Below, one piece after another: positions 34,901 to 44,456 of a DNA stretch of 64,000 nt. Source of the DNA: Methanovulcanius yangii. Its GTDB lineage: Archaea; Halobacteriota; Methanomicrobia; Methanomicrobiales; Methanomicrobiaceae. The stretch lies in assembly GCF_018687785.1 (NCBI RefSeq), contig NZ_LTBL01000001.1:921780-985779 (forward strand). Direction: 5' to 3'. How positions within the stretch are numbered: the first letter of the stretch is position 1; each line of letters starts with the position of its first letter. The notes beneath the pieces were generated by a model. The model was given only the letters and a program-made list of their open reading frames with translations. It was not told the origin of the DNA and made no database searches. A program made the translations under genes and the position numbers.

Positions 34901-36952
34901 ATGAATGAGGAGACACTTCTGAACGAGACGGAAGGGTATGCACTTCTGCAATGGTACGGGATTCCCATTCCCCGCCACATACTCGCGGCAACCCCTGAAG
35001 AGGCGGCAGCGGCCGCTCAATCAATCGGCTTTCCTGTCGTCCTGAAGATCGTCTCCCCCGACATCATCCACAAGAGCGACGCAGGAGGAGTGGTGACCGG
35101 GATCACTGATGCAGAGATGGTTCGGCAGAGCTTCGACGGAATTCTCGCTGCGGCGGATAAATTCCGTCCCGGGTGCCGCATCACCGGCATCATCGTCGAG
35201 GAGGAACTCCCCGGGACCGGCATCGAACTTCTGATCGGCGGAAAACGCGACCCCACCTTCGGGCCGGTCCTCACCTTCGGGATTGGGGGAGTTATGGTGG
35301 AGCTCTTACAGGACGTTTCGATGCGGATTCTTCCTGCACGTGAGGGGGAACTATCCTCCATGATCCGGGAAATTCACGGATATCCCCTCCTTGAGGGGTA
35401 CCGGGGCCGGCCTGCCATGGATGTCCCCGCTCTCGAAGAAGTCATTGGCGCGGCGGCACGCCTCTTCGTGGAGGAGCCGGAGATCCATGAATTCGACATC
35501 AATCCGTTCATCCTGTACGAAGAGGGGGGGTGCGCCGTTGACGCCCGCTTCATCCGGGGGACTCACGCAGCACAGCCACATAAGGAAGCGCACATATCAC
35601 CGGAAGTCGATTTTTTCTCTCTTTCCACCATCGCCCTGGTGGGAGCCTCCACCGACCCCACAAAACTCGGCTACGCGATATTTCGCAACCTCCTGAGCTT
35701 CGAGGGGACCATCTATCCGGTCAACGTGAAAGGGGAGGAGGTGCTGGGTCATCCCATCTACCCCTCGCTCTCCGCACTCCCCCAGCGGCCCGATGCGGTT
35801 ATCATCGCAGTGCCGGCCCGCCATGTCCCGTCCGTGATGGAAGAGGCAGGATCCCTCGGGGTGCGCCTTGCGATCATCATCACCGCAGGATTCCGGGAGA
35901 CGGGGGACAACGGTGCTGCACTGGAACGGGAGGTATGTTCCATCGCACAGCGTCACGGCATGCGATTCACCGGGCCAAATGCCCTTGGGGTGATGGTTCC
36001 CCGGCTCAGCCTGAACGCGACCTTCGACCCGAAGCTCCCTCGTCACGGCCACATCGCATTCCTCTCGCAGAGCGGGGCCATCATCACCACCACCGTCGAC
36101 TGGAGCCTTGCGGAGGAAGTCGGCCTCTCCATGGTCATCTCCGTCGGCAACCAGGCGGACCTCACGTTCGAGGATTACCTGATGATCGCCGCTGCAGATG
36201 ACCAGACAAAGGCGATCATCCTTTATGTGGAGGAGATTCTGGACGGCCCCCAGTTCATGGAATTTGCCGGCAGAGTTTCGGGAACAAAGCCCATCATTGC
36301 CCTGAAAGCCGGAAAATCGGCGATCGGCAGTCAGGCGGCATCGTCGCACACCGGATCCCTTGCAGGAAGCTATGAAGTCTATGAAGCTGCCTTCCGGCAG
36401 GCAGGGATCATCCCTGCGGGTTCCCTCAGGGAGGCCTTCGGGGTGGCAGGGCTCCTCGCCTCCGAAGGATACCCAGCCGGCAACCGCGCGGTCATCGTCT
36501 CGAGTGCGGGAGGATTTGCCGTTCTCTCCTCCGATTATGCGGAGGAGTGGGGCATTGAGATCATCACGCTTTCGGATGGACTTCGCACGCGCCTTGACGC
36601 TTTCATGCCGCCGGGGTGGAGCGGGAGAAACCCGATCGACATGATCGGCGATGCAGGCGTCGGACGGTATGCCAGAACCTTCGATGCGCTCATCCGCCAC
36701 CAGGACGAATGGGACATCGCCTTCGTGATTTCGGTGCCGAGCACCTCGGTCGATGCGGGCGATTTGGCAAACGAGATCGTGCGCTTCTCCCGGGACACCC
36801 ACAAGACCGTCGTCGGCTGCCTGCTGGGAGGAGAGAGCATGCTTGCAGGGGTCCGGATCCTCAGGGGGGCCCATATCCCCAACTTCGGCGAGATCAGGGA
36901 TGCATTCGTCGCAGTGGGAACGGCAATAAAGAAAAATGGACAGGGACAATGA
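34901..36952 (+). CDS. Acetate--CoA ligase (ADP-forming), fused beta-alpha subunits
   Basis: A 683-residue NDP-forming acyl-CoA synthetase that interconverts acyl-CoA + ADP + Pi and acid + CoA + ATP. Residues 1-230 are the ATP-grasp (beta) part: VVLKIVSPDIIHKSDAGGVV and FDINPFILYEEG. From about 240 come the CoA-binding domain (TIALVGASTDPTKLGYAIFR) and the ligase domains, with the phospho-histidine in SSHTGSLAG near 480. The beta part precedes the alpha part, whereas many fused relatives have alpha first. The usual GPNC loop reads GPNALG here. Acid specificity is not readable from sequence. Confidence 0.9.
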   Translation: MNEETLLNETEGYALLQWYGIPIPRHILAATPEEAAAAAQSIGFPVVLKIVSPDIIHKSDAGGVVTGITDAEMVRQSFDGILAAADKFRPGCRITGIIVEEELPGTGIELLIGGKRDPTFGPVLTFGIGGVMVELLQDVSMRILPAREGELSSMIREIHGYPLLEGYRGRPAMDVPALEEVIGAAARLFVEEPEIHEFDINPFILYEEGGCAVDARFIRGTHAAQPHKEAHISPEVDFFSLSTIALVGASTDPTKLGYAIFRNLLSFEGTIYPVNVKGEEVLGHPIYPSLSALPQRPDAVIIAVPARHVPSVMEEAGSLGVRLAIIITAGFRETGDNGAALEREVCSIAQRHGMRFTGPNALGVMVPRLSLNATFDPKLPRHGHIAFLSQSGAIITTTVDWSLAEEVGLSMVISVGNQADLTFEDYLMIAAADDQTKAIILYVEEILDGPQFMEFAGRVSGTKPIIALKAGKSAIGSQAASSHTGSLAGSYEVYEAAFRQAGIIPAGSLREAFGVAGLLASEGYPAGNRAVIVSSAGGFAVLSSDYAEEWGIEIITLSDGLRTRLDAFMPPGWSGRNPIDMIGDAGVGRYARTFDALIRHQDEWDIAFVISVPSTSVDAGDLANEIVRFSRDTHKTVVGCLLGGESMLAGVRILRGAHIPNFGEIRDAFVAVGTAIKKNGQGQ

Positions 36953-37026
36953 GTCATCCCGTGAGTGATAGAAAATTGGAAAATTCTGTAAAGGAGGAAA
37001 ACACCCCCCATATTCTCCATTTTTTG

Positions 37027-37410
37027 TTAAAAACCGTTCTGGAACTCCTCAAACACCCCATTCCCGGCAGCCCGGAATGCACGGGTTACGTTTCCGGGCC
37101 CGAGTTTTATTCCACCGAAGACACGTGCGATCACCAGCATGTGGCGGTCACATTCCTTTGAGCGCAGAATCTCAAGGAGGGCCATACCCGGCCGCCCCAC
37201 CTCGCCGTCGTTCTTCCACTCCTCCCGGAGCGCCCCCTGCCCGTCAATGAAACGCACGGCAGAACAGATATGGTCTGCATTCCGGTACTTCCTCCTGACA
37301 TCTGCAGTTATGTCCGCCATATCCTCCGGCCCCTTGATCTCATAGAGATACGCGTAAAAACGTGATTTTTTCACCTCGTACCGTATTGCAGAGAGTTCGT
37401 TCACCGCCAA
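37027..37410 (-). CDS. YigZ / IMPACT N-terminal-like (UPF0029) protein
   Basis: A 127-residue protein with the UPF0029 signature: EVKKSRFYAYLYEI near the start, ADHICSAVRF, NDGEVGRPGMALLEIL and ARVFGGIKLGPGNVTRAF. The family is conserved in all domains; eukaryotic IMPACT binds GCN1, but no biochemical role is settled in archaea. It lacks the extra C-terminal domain of bacterial YigZ. Its start overlaps the upstream ATPase gene by 10 bp. Confidence 0.88.
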   Translation of the reverse strand: MAVNELSAIRYEVKKSRFYAYLYEIKGPEDMADITADVRRKYRNADHICSAVRFIDGQGALREEWKNDGEVGRPGMALLEILRSKECDRHMLVIARVFGGIKLGPGNVTRAFRAAGNGVFEEFQNGF

Positions 37411-39140
37411 TCCCCCCTTCCGGACGGGTGGCCGGTGTGGACCTTCAGGGTGCGCAGGCGGTTCATGGCCATCGCCAGTTCGTGCGGCCGGAAGAGCGCC
37501 ATGTTGCCGGGAGAACCGGGGGAGAGGGAGTCCAGGCCTCCTGCAGCGATGTCATCCATCACCGCACGGACAACCTCGCAGACCGTATGTTCGCCGTCCA
37601 TATAGCGCACCGCATACCAGAGGGCGGCGCCGACGGCCCGGGTCTGACTGGAGGAGACAAGCTGTTCGGCAGAGCTTAGATCGATGGAATAGACGCCGAA
37701 CTCAATAGCTGAACGGTCACGAACCGCGATCTTCACCTCCCGCCTCCCCTTGCGGGGAGAGATACTCCCGCCGTCGGGATACCTCCGACCCGGTCGCCCG
37801 AACGATAGCCCGCCTTCCGGCCGACGCCCATTCCGGTGCCTGTCCGCAATGGACCGGGCCTCCTGCGTCCTCTCCTCCGGAACATACTCATCCATGCAGA
37901 CGACCGTATCCGCAACATCAAAGTAGTCTCCCGAACCCCCTATGACAAGGATCGTCGATATCCCATACTCGCGATAGAGCTGGCCCACCTTATCAATGAA
38001 CGGCGTGATCGGCTCCTTCTCCTTTACCACCATCTCCTGCATTCTGTGATCACGGATCATGAAGTTCGTCGCCGAGGTATCCTCGTCAATGAGAAGCACG
38101 CGAGCGCCGCTTTCCATGGCTTCTATGATATTTGCAGCCTGCGAGGTGCTCCCTGAGGCATCCTCCGTCCTGAAGGCGGTCGTCGTCCGGCCCAGCGGAA
38201 GTATCCCGATGAAGGCGGAGATGTCCACCCCCTCGATACGGCGGCCGTCCTCCGACCGGATCTTCACTGCATCGGCGTCGGTCACCACGTATTCACGGCC
38301 GTCTCCGGGGACATGGTTGTAGACTCCCCGTTCCATGGCGTTCAGGAGCGTGGATTTGCCGTGATACCCTCCGCCTACGATCAGGGTAACCCCCCTCCGA
38401 ATGCCCATGCCGGATATCCTGCCCCGGTTCGGAGTCTCAAGGGTGACCCGCATTGAGGGCGGGGAGGAGAATGAAACGACCTTGCCATCATCCATCCGGC
38501 GGTCGTCGATGCCGCTTCTCCGGGGGAGGATGGCACCGTCGGCGACGAACGCGACCAGCCCCCGGCCACTGAGCTGCGACCTGAGGGCGTCTGCATCCTC
38601 GCAGACATCGCAATGGAGGCAGATATCCTCGGGATCATGAGCACTGAAGAATAGCGAACGTTTCACGATGGCTGGAATCTCGCGGAAGAAAATATCCTCC
38701 GCCACCCGCCCGGCGATCCGTCTCCCGAATGCGGGAAGACCCACGACGAATCGTGCCTCGACTCTTCCGTCACGGATGATGACGGAGGTCCGGTCCAGCA
38801 CCTCCTGACCCGGCGCATCAATCGCGATGATGCCGCTCTTCCCGCTCCCCTTTCCATGTCCGGACCGGCCGACGCAGGCATCGGCGAACCGCCGCGTGAG
38901 ATAATCGGCAAGGGCGATGGTCCGGCTGGCGCCCCTGAAGAATGCCGCGGGGAACCCCGCCGTCTCCGGCGATATCATCACCCGGACGCGTGAAGGAGCG
39001 GCAAACGGGTCCCCCTGCACATGGTCGATACACAGTGTATATTCCGCACCCCGGTATACTCCCCTGATGTCCTTGTAGGCCCCATATCCTCTACCGTCAA
39101 TACGGCTCAGGATGGAGCGGAGATCGCCTTCTGACTGCAT
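37401..39140 (-). CDS. ABC-ATPase domain protein (COG3044)
   Basis: A 579-residue predicted ATPase of the stand-alone ABC class. The N-terminal part (GYGAYKDIRGVYRGAEYTLC) is the family-specific domain. The Walker A is LIVGGGYHGKSTLLNAME, Walker B is ARVLLIDEDTSATNFMIRD, and STSQAANI near 335 is the signature-like region. The C-terminus (from about 480) is family-specific. Not a transporter: no membrane partner is seen. Function unknown; some relatives are linked to RNA or DNA metabolism. Co-transcribed with the YigZ-like gene. Confidence 0.87.
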   Translation of the reverse strand: MQSEGDLRSILSRIDGRGYGAYKDIRGVYRGAEYTLCIDHVQGDPFAAPSRVRVMISPETAGFPAAFFRGASRTIALADYLTRRFADACVGRSGHGKGSGKSGIIAIDAPGQEVLDRTSVIIRDGRVEARFVVGLPAFGRRIAGRVAEDIFFREIPAIVKRSLFFSAHDPEDICLHCDVCEDADALRSQLSGRGLVAFVADGAILPRRSGIDDRRMDDGKVVSFSSPPSMRVTLETPNRGRISGMGIRRGVTLIVGGGYHGKSTLLNAMERGVYNHVPGDGREYVVTDADAVKIRSEDGRRIEGVDISAFIGILPLGRTTTAFRTEDASGSTSQAANIIEAMESGARVLLIDEDTSATNFMIRDHRMQEMVVKEKEPITPFIDKVGQLYREYGISTILVIGGSGDYFDVADTVVCMDEYVPEERTQEARSIADRHRNGRRPEGGLSFGRPGRRYPDGGSISPRKGRREVKIAVRDRSAIEFGVYSIDLSSAEQLVSSSQTRAVGAALWYAVRYMDGEHTVCEVVRAVMDDIAAGGLDSLSPGSPGNMALFRPHELAMAMNRLRTLKVHTGHPSGRGDWR

Positions 39141-39212
39141 GAATTGGTGGACTCCTACGTATCTTTCTCATCTACAGCCGGAAAAAAGGATTGGGGGAGT
39201 GGGTGGGCCGGC

Positions 39213-40295
39213 TCATCCGTCCATCACATGCACGGATCCGGCATTGAAGGCGACCCGGACATTCATCCCCGGTTGTAGGTCGACCCGTGCGGCGAACCGC
39301 CAGGACACCACCAGGACAATATCGATTCCGCAATCAATGGTGACATGGTTCTGGGGCCCCACCATTTCGATGGACTTCACCACCCCATCAAGATGGTTGG
39401 CAAGGGGAGAGCGGGCAATATGTTCTTCCGACATATGCAGGCGGATATCCTCGGTTCGTAGGCACCAGGAAATTTTACTCCCGATCGGGCGGTCGGTGAC
39501 GGCAAGGATCTCAGCCGTTCCCGCGATGATCGTTGCCACTCCATCCTCACTCCGTGTTATCTCGCCGTCGAAGATGTTCTCGAAGCCGATAAAGTAGGCG
39601 ACATCCCGGTTGTTCGGCGACGTAAAGACATCTTTCGGGGTGCCGATCTGGATGAAGGTCCCCCCCATCATCACTGCAATACGGTCGCCGAGCCGTTGCC
39701 CCTGGAACATGTCATGGGTGGAGAGGACGATGGTCGCATTATAGGTATCGCGGATGGAAAAGATCAGCTCTTCCAGGATTCCTGTTGTTACCGGGTCGAG
39801 ATCGGAGGTCGGCTCGTCCATCAGGATGATGTCCGGCTGCGTCACGATGGTCCGGGCAAAGGCGACCCTGTGCTTTTCCCCCCCGGAGAGCGTGCGGGCA
39901 TCCTGCTCCCCATAGCCATCAAGCCGCATATCATGGAGGGCCTGCGTCACCCGGCGGTGGACCTCCTCTTTTGAGAGGTCCCGGAACCGAAGACCATAGG
40001 CAACATTTTCGTAGACCGATCCCCGGAAGATAGCCGGATCCTGGAACACCATGCCGATCCTGCGGCGCACCTGCTGCTGTTCCCTGTCGGAAAGCGTCGT
40101 AATATCCGTCCCCTCCAGCAGTATCCTCCCTGCTGTGGGGATGTCGAGAAGATCGATGAGCCGGAGGATGGTCGATTTCCCCTGACCCGACGGGCCGATG
40201 ATCACGAATATCTCACCTTTGCGAACCTCGGCATCAAGGCCACGTATGACTTCTTTTTCACCAAAGGACTTGCGAAGTCCCTCAATCCTGAGCAT
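39213..40295 (-). CDS. tupC: Tungstate/molybdate ABC transporter ATPase
   Basis: A 360-residue importer ATPase. Walker A is IGPSGQGKST, the signature TLSGGEKHRVAFART, Walker B IILMDEPTSDLDP, and the switch His is in VLSTHDM. The C-terminal part (from about 290) is a TOBE-type regulatory domain that may bind the oxyanion. It follows tupB with a 1-bp gap. Tungstate is favoured over phosphate because of the TupA-type binding protein. Confidence 0.92.
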   Translation of the reverse strand: MLRIEGLRKSFGEKEVIRGLDAEVRKGEIFVIIGPSGQGKSTILRLIDLLDIPTAGRILLEGTDITTLSDREQQQVRRRIGMVFQDPAIFRGSVYENVAYGLRFRDLSKEEVHRRVTQALHDMRLDGYGEQDARTLSGGEKHRVAFARTIVTQPDIILMDEPTSDLDPVTTGILEELIFSIRDTYNATIVLSTHDMFQGQRLGDRIAVMMGGTFIQIGTPKDVFTSPNNRDVAYFIGFENIFDGEITRSEDGVATIIAGTAEILAVTDRPIGSKISWCLRTEDIRLHMSEEHIARSPLANHLDGVVKSIEMVGPQNHVTIDCGIDIVLVVSWRFAARVDLQPGMNVRVAFNAGSVHVMDG

Positions 40296-40296
40296 G

Positions 40297-40989
40297 TCAG
40301 TCAGCCTCCCTGCGGATCGAGGTCATGACGAAGTTGACTACCAATGCGATAAAGAGCAGGATGATGCCGAGGGCCATAGAGAATTCAATATTTCCCATCG
40401 ACGTCTCCAGTGCGATGGACGTGGTCAGAACCCGCGTATATCCCCTGATGTTGCCACCTATGATGATTGCAGCGCCGACTTCCGAGATTGCCCTGCCGAA
40501 TGCCATGGCGACGGTCGCATAGACGACGAACCGGATCTCCTTGAGAATCGAGGCCATGAACTGAAAATAGTTCGCCCCGAGTGAGATGATGGTATCCTTG
40601 ATCACGGGGTCCATCGCGACCAGAGCAGAATAGGTGAGGCCGATGATGATGGGGATAACAAGAATCGTCTGTCCGATGATCATGGCAGTCGGTGAGAAGA
40701 GGAGGCCTAAGAACCCGAACGGCCCCTGCCGTGATAACATGAGAAAGACCACCAGACCAATGAGCACGGTGGGGAGGGCATAGAGCGTATGTACCAGGTT
40801 AATGATCGTTCGCTTCCCGGGAAAGGTCCGGAATGCCAAAAACAGCGCAATCGGAATTGATATGATCGATGCGATGAGGGTCGCGGACAGGGTAATGTAG
40901 ATGCTTCGAAATGCCACCTCATACACATCGGGGTCGAATGTGACGATCAGGTGAATTGCCGTCAGAAACCCCTCTACAATCTCGTACAC
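40297..40989 (-). CDS. tupB: Tungstate ABC transporter permease
   Basis: A 230-residue membrane protein with five or six hydrophobic helices and the cytoplasmic coupling segment SLGANYFQFMASILKEIRF, the EAA-like loop that contacts the ATPase. The sequence GRAISEVGAAIIIGGNIRGYTRV is typical of the TupB/WtpB group. It lies between tupA and tupC on one strand. Confidence 0.92.
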   Translation of the reverse strand: MYEIVEGFLTAIHLIVTFDPDVYEVAFRSIYITLSATLIASIISIPIALFLAFRTFPGKRTIINLVHTLYALPTVLIGLVVFLMLSRQGPFGFLGLLFSPTAMIIGQTILVIPIIIGLTYSALVAMDPVIKDTIISLGANYFQFMASILKEIRFVVYATVAMAFGRAISEVGAAIIIGGNIRGYTRVLTTSIALETSMGNIEFSMALGIILLFIALVVNFVMTSIRREAD

Positions 40990-41052
40990 CTGTCACCTCT
41001 GTATGGGACTATAAGGACGGAAGAAGAAAAAAATGTAATGGGGCCCTCCCAA

Positions 41053-42015
41053 TCAGGGGATGGGCGATTCGGCTTCTTCCTGGGAGACGCCCAGAATCTC
41101 ATAGTTCCCGAGCGAGGGGAAGAAGAGAGGCTGGCCATATTCCTCGACACCAAATTCTGCAATAACCTGCTGTGTTTCAGGAGTGATCAGGAAGTTGATC
41201 CATTCCTTTGCCATCTCAGAGTTGACGTAGGAGTATTTTTCCGGATTGATCATCATCGCACCGTAGATGTTCAGGAGAACGTCTCCTTCATCGACAACGG
41301 GCACGAGGTCGATATCTCCCTTATACGCGAGGTACGTACCTGAGTCGGAGACAGTATATGCCTGGAATTCATTTGCCATCTGCAGGGTTGCGCCCATGCC
41401 CTGGCCTCCTTCGACATACCATTCGCCCGAACCAACGACTTCGGTGTCATAGTCATAGCCGGCACTTGCCCAGATTGCCTTCTCCTTTGCATGCGTTCCG
41501 GAGCTGTCACCACGGGAAACCATCACTACATCAGGATTGGTCTGCGCCTGCTCCATGATTGTTACGAAGGCATCTTCAGGAGTCATCCCCGCAATGCCCG
41601 CAGGATCGGACTCGGGACCTACAATCATGAAGTAGTTGTAGGCAAAGACCCGGCGGTTGATACCGTAACCGTTGTCCATGAAGAGGTCTTCACGTGCGCG
41701 GTCATGAACCATCAGCACATCGACGTCTCCGCGTTCACCATATTCAAGGGCCTTGCCGGTCCCCGCGGCGATGATCTGGAGAGTAACATCATGATCTTTC
41801 TCGAACCGGTCCTTGAGATCTTCAAGGAGTCCGGTGTTGTCGAGACTCGTCGTCGTCGCGATCTTCAGAAACTCGGGGGTGGCGACAGGCGTGGTCTCCG
41901 TGGGAGCGACCGTCGTCGCCGTCGGGGTGTCCGTACCACCATCGGAAGTACACCCGCACATAAAGACTGCTGCAATCACCAGGAGTGCTGCAAGCACGAT
42001 TTTTTTGTTCACCAT
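41053..42015 (-). CDS. tupA: Tungstate-binding lipoprotein
   Basis: The solute-binding protein of the transporter, about 320 residues. The signal ends in a lipobox MCGC, followed by a Thr/Pro linker. The oxyanion-site motif TTTSLDNTGLL, diagnostic of TupA, is near residue 55, and SRGDSSGTHAKE forms the second ligand loop. The start MVNKKIVL was chosen over an upstream in-frame ATG (42024). A TATA-like AATATGATATATTC and a set of AATTG inverted repeats lie upstream. Confidence 0.93.
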   Translation of the reverse strand: MVNKKIVLAALLVIAAVFMCGCTSDGGTDTPTATTVAPTETTPVATPEFLKIATTTSLDNTGLLEDLKDRFEKDHDVTLQIIAAGTGKALEYGERGDVDVLMVHDRAREDLFMDNGYGINRRVFAYNYFMIVGPESDPAGIAGMTPEDAFVTIMEQAQTNPDVVMVSRGDSSGTHAKEKAIWASAGYDYDTEVVGSGEWYVEGGQGMGATLQMANEFQAYTVSDSGTYLAYKGDIDLVPVVDEGDVLLNIYGAMMINPEKYSYVNSEMAKEWINFLITPETQQVIAEFGVEEYGQPLFFPSLGNYEILGVSQEEAESPIP

Positions 42016-42094
42016 AATATCCAAGGCACATTATGGTACAATGAATATATCATATTAACTGTATTTTTTGCCCTTATGAGTATTAGTCAATCAT

Positions 42095-42128
42095 AATTGT
42101 TGAACAATTACCAATTGATGTACAATTG
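42095..42128 (-). promoter_or_regulatory. Inverted repeats upstream of tupA
   Basis: A perfect 15-bp palindrome AATTGTT-G-AACAATT (42095-42109) is followed by CAATTG-N5-CAATTG (42112-42128). They lie about 80-110 bp upstream of the tupA ATG and upstream of its TATA-like run, a place suited to an activator or to a metal-oxyanion regulator. No regulator gene is adjacent, so the binding protein is unknown. Confidence 0.45.
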
Positions 42129-42176
42129 CAAATCTAATTAAAAAAAAGATAACGGCCCCTCGGCCGCTTTCGGGGA

Positions 42177-42653
42177 CTATAAATTCTTCAGGGCGACGAT
42201 GTCGGTCACGCCGGTCAGCTTCCAGATATTGGATCGCTCTTCATCCGCGATGGACTCGACAGGCTCTGCCGGGCTGTGCCCGAGGGCTGCAAGGACATTG
42301 TTCGAGAGTTTGTGGGTGCGGATCATGTCGATAAACATGTTACGGACCTTCTTTTTTGTTATGGCATCCTCTTCCTGCACCAGTCTTCCCTGCATCGTCA
42401 CGAAATTGTAGCAGGACATGTCCTGTGAGAAACGTTCCACTTCAACGGATACGTACGGGCTTTTTGAGAACAGGTTGTTTTTTCTCCCGTATTTGGTTGA
42501 GAGGAAATAGAGAAAATTCCCGTCAAATACGTACATGAACGGTGCGATATAGGGATATTTCTCCCCCTGAAATGCAATCCGGGAAATATATCCATCGCGA
42601 ATCAGGGCATCATATTCTTCTTTTTCCATGTGCGGAATCTTTACAATCTCCAT
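42177..42653 (-). CDS. Pyridoxamine 5'-phosphate oxidase-like flavoprotein
   Basis: A 158-residue split-barrel FMN-binding protein of the NimA/PPOX type. Typical pieces are YISRIAFQGEKYPYIAPFMYVF, FLYFLSTKYGRKNNLF with the basic FMN-phosphate ligands, and YNFVTMQGRLVQEE. Members bind FMN or F420-related cofactors, and the substrate cannot be told. It reads toward tupA and is separated from it by the inverted-repeat region. Confidence 0.83.
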   Translation of the reverse strand: MEIVKIPHMEKEEYDALIRDGYISRIAFQGEKYPYIAPFMYVFDGNFLYFLSTKYGRKNNLFSKSPYVSVEVERFSQDMSCYNFVTMQGRLVQEEDAITKKKVRNMFIDMIRTHKLSNNVLAALGHSPAEPVESIADEERSNIWKLTGVTDIVALKNL

Positions 42654-42828
42654 AATTCCTACTCCGATATCAACCCATTACCAGTAGAATGTAATAAATA
42701 TTGCTTCTCTGGATTTTTGGGATTTGCACGGCGATATTTACGAACAGGCCGATGGATATGGCACCCGCAAAACGCATATGTAGTTCCCTGCCGTATTGAT
42801 GAACAAGAGAGGATTCGGGAGAAAACTA

Positions 42829-44448
42829 ATGAGTACAGTCTACATTATCGGCCATAAAAAACCGGATACGGACAGTATCTGCAGTGCAATGGGGTATGCG
42901 GATTATCTGGCCATGACCGCACCGGGCATGTACGCTCCTGCACGATGCGGCGAGATCAATCCGGAGACGTCCTTCGCCCTGAAGACCTTCCGGCGAAGCC
43001 CTCCCGAATATGTTGAGAGTGTGGCGCCCAGTGTCTCCGATATGCCCTTCAAGTATACGGTCAGCGCCCTTGCCGACACGCCAACCATCGATGTAGCCGA
43101 CCAGATGATCCAGCATGATCTCCGCAATATGCCGCTCACTGACGATGAGGGCCGTTTCCTCGGGATCATGAGTGAGCATGGACTTGCAAGGACATATGTC
43201 ACCCGGCATACCATCGAACCGCTCTCCTTTGCCCCCATCAAACTTGAGACCCTCGAACGTATTTTGGAAGCCACAATCATCGTCCCGTCCGATGACCTTC
43301 TGGAGGGGAAGGTGTACATCGCCATCGATGCCCTCCATGTCACCCTCTCGCGCCTCACCGAACGCGACATCGCCATCGTGGGCGACAACGAACCGTCACA
43401 GCTCGCACTGATCTCCGCAGGCATTGCCGCCCTCATCATTGCCGACGGCGCACCGGTCGGCGGCCGCGTCATCCAGAGTGCACGGGAGCGCGAGGTCGCA
43501 ATCCTTGCTACGGACCTCGATGCCTTCGGCGTTGGAAAGATGATCAATCTCTCGCTCCCTGCCCGCAATGTAATGGCGACCGACGTACCGACGGTAACAA
43601 TGGATACCTCCATCGAATATGCAAAGCATGCGGTCACCGACTCCCGGTACAGGACGGCCTGCATCGTCGGGGAGAACAATACCTATCTCGGAATGCTCTC
43701 CCGCAATACCTTTCTGGAAGAGGTCCAGAAACAGGTCATCCTGGTGGATCACAACGAGTATACCCAGGCGGTGGACGGTATCGAGACCGCCGAGATCATC
43801 GAGATCATCGACCACCACAGGATAGGAGCGATGACCACTCTCAAACCGATCAAATTCCTCAACGATCCCGTCGGGTCCACCTCCACCATCATTGCCCACA
43901 AATTCATGGAGAGCGGAAAGACACCGGAATGGTCGACGGCGGGCATCCTCCTCTCGGGTATTCTCTCGGACACCATGGTCCTGCGCCTCTCCACCACCAT
44001 GCCGGCGGATCACGAGGCGGTGACGTTTCTCGCAGATATCGTTGACATGGACCCCATTGCCTACGGGACAGAACTCATCGAAAAAGGGATGGACATGACA
44101 GGAGTCTCGATCGCCGATCAGCTCCTCGCGGATATGAAGGCATACGAACTCTTCGGCCGCCATGTTCTCATCTCGCAGGTGATGGTGCCCACCTTTGATT
44201 TCTGCCTCCAGAATACCACTGATATCCGCCGGGAGATGGATAAAATTCAGCATTCATCGCTCCCCGACCTCTACCTTGCGATGTATACGAGCGTCTTCGA
44301 AAATGCCAGTATGATCTATGCCCAGGCAAAGGATCACCTCCTTCTCGAACAGCTGGGACTTGGGGAACCGCCCGTCAGAATGGAGGGGGTCATGTCAAGA
44401 AAGAATGACTTCATACCGAAAATCGGCTCCCTCCTGAAAAATATTTAA
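42829..44448 (+). CDS. Manganese-dependent inorganic pyrophosphatase with CBS and DRTGG domains
   Basis: A family II pyrophosphatase of 539 residues. The DHH-type metal motifs are IGHKKPDTDSI at the start, LVDHNEYTQA and IIDHHRIGAM in the middle; the DHHA2 part follows with GILLSGILSDTMVLR. Two CBS domains (about 65-130 and 245-305) bracket a DRTGG-like domain, so adenine nucleotides probably tune the activity. The chosen ATG has GGGAGAAA upstream and fits homologues; the open frame is longer. It converges on the PEGA protein gene with a T8 tract between. Confidence 0.9.
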   Translation: MSTVYIIGHKKPDTDSICSAMGYADYLAMTAPGMYAPARCGEINPETSFALKTFRRSPPEYVESVAPSVSDMPFKYTVSALADTPTIDVADQMIQHDLRNMPLTDDEGRFLGIMSEHGLARTYVTRHTIEPLSFAPIKLETLERILEATIIVPSDDLLEGKVYIAIDALHVTLSRLTERDIAIVGDNEPSQLALISAGIAALIIADGAPVGGRVIQSAREREVAILATDLDAFGVGKMINLSLPARNVMATDVPTVTMDTSIEYAKHAVTDSRYRTACIVGENNTYLGMLSRNTFLEEVQKQVILVDHNEYTQAVDGIETAEIIEIIDHHRIGAMTTLKPIKFLNDPVGSTSTIIAHKFMESGKTPEWSTAGILLSGILSDTMVLRLSTTMPADHEAVTFLADIVDMDPIAYGTELIEKGMDMTGVSIADQLLADMKAYELFGRHVLISQVMVPTFDFCLQNTTDIRREMDKIQHSSLPDLYLAMYTSVFENASMIYAQAKDHLLLEQLGLGEPPVRMEGVMSRKNDFIPKIGSLLKNI

Positions 44449-44456
44449 TTTTTTTT
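44449..44456 (+). terminator. T8 tract between convergent genes
   Basis: Eight T residues directly after the pyrophosphatase stop. They reach the stop codon of the facing gene, so the terminator serves the plus-strand transcript. Confidence 0.5.
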
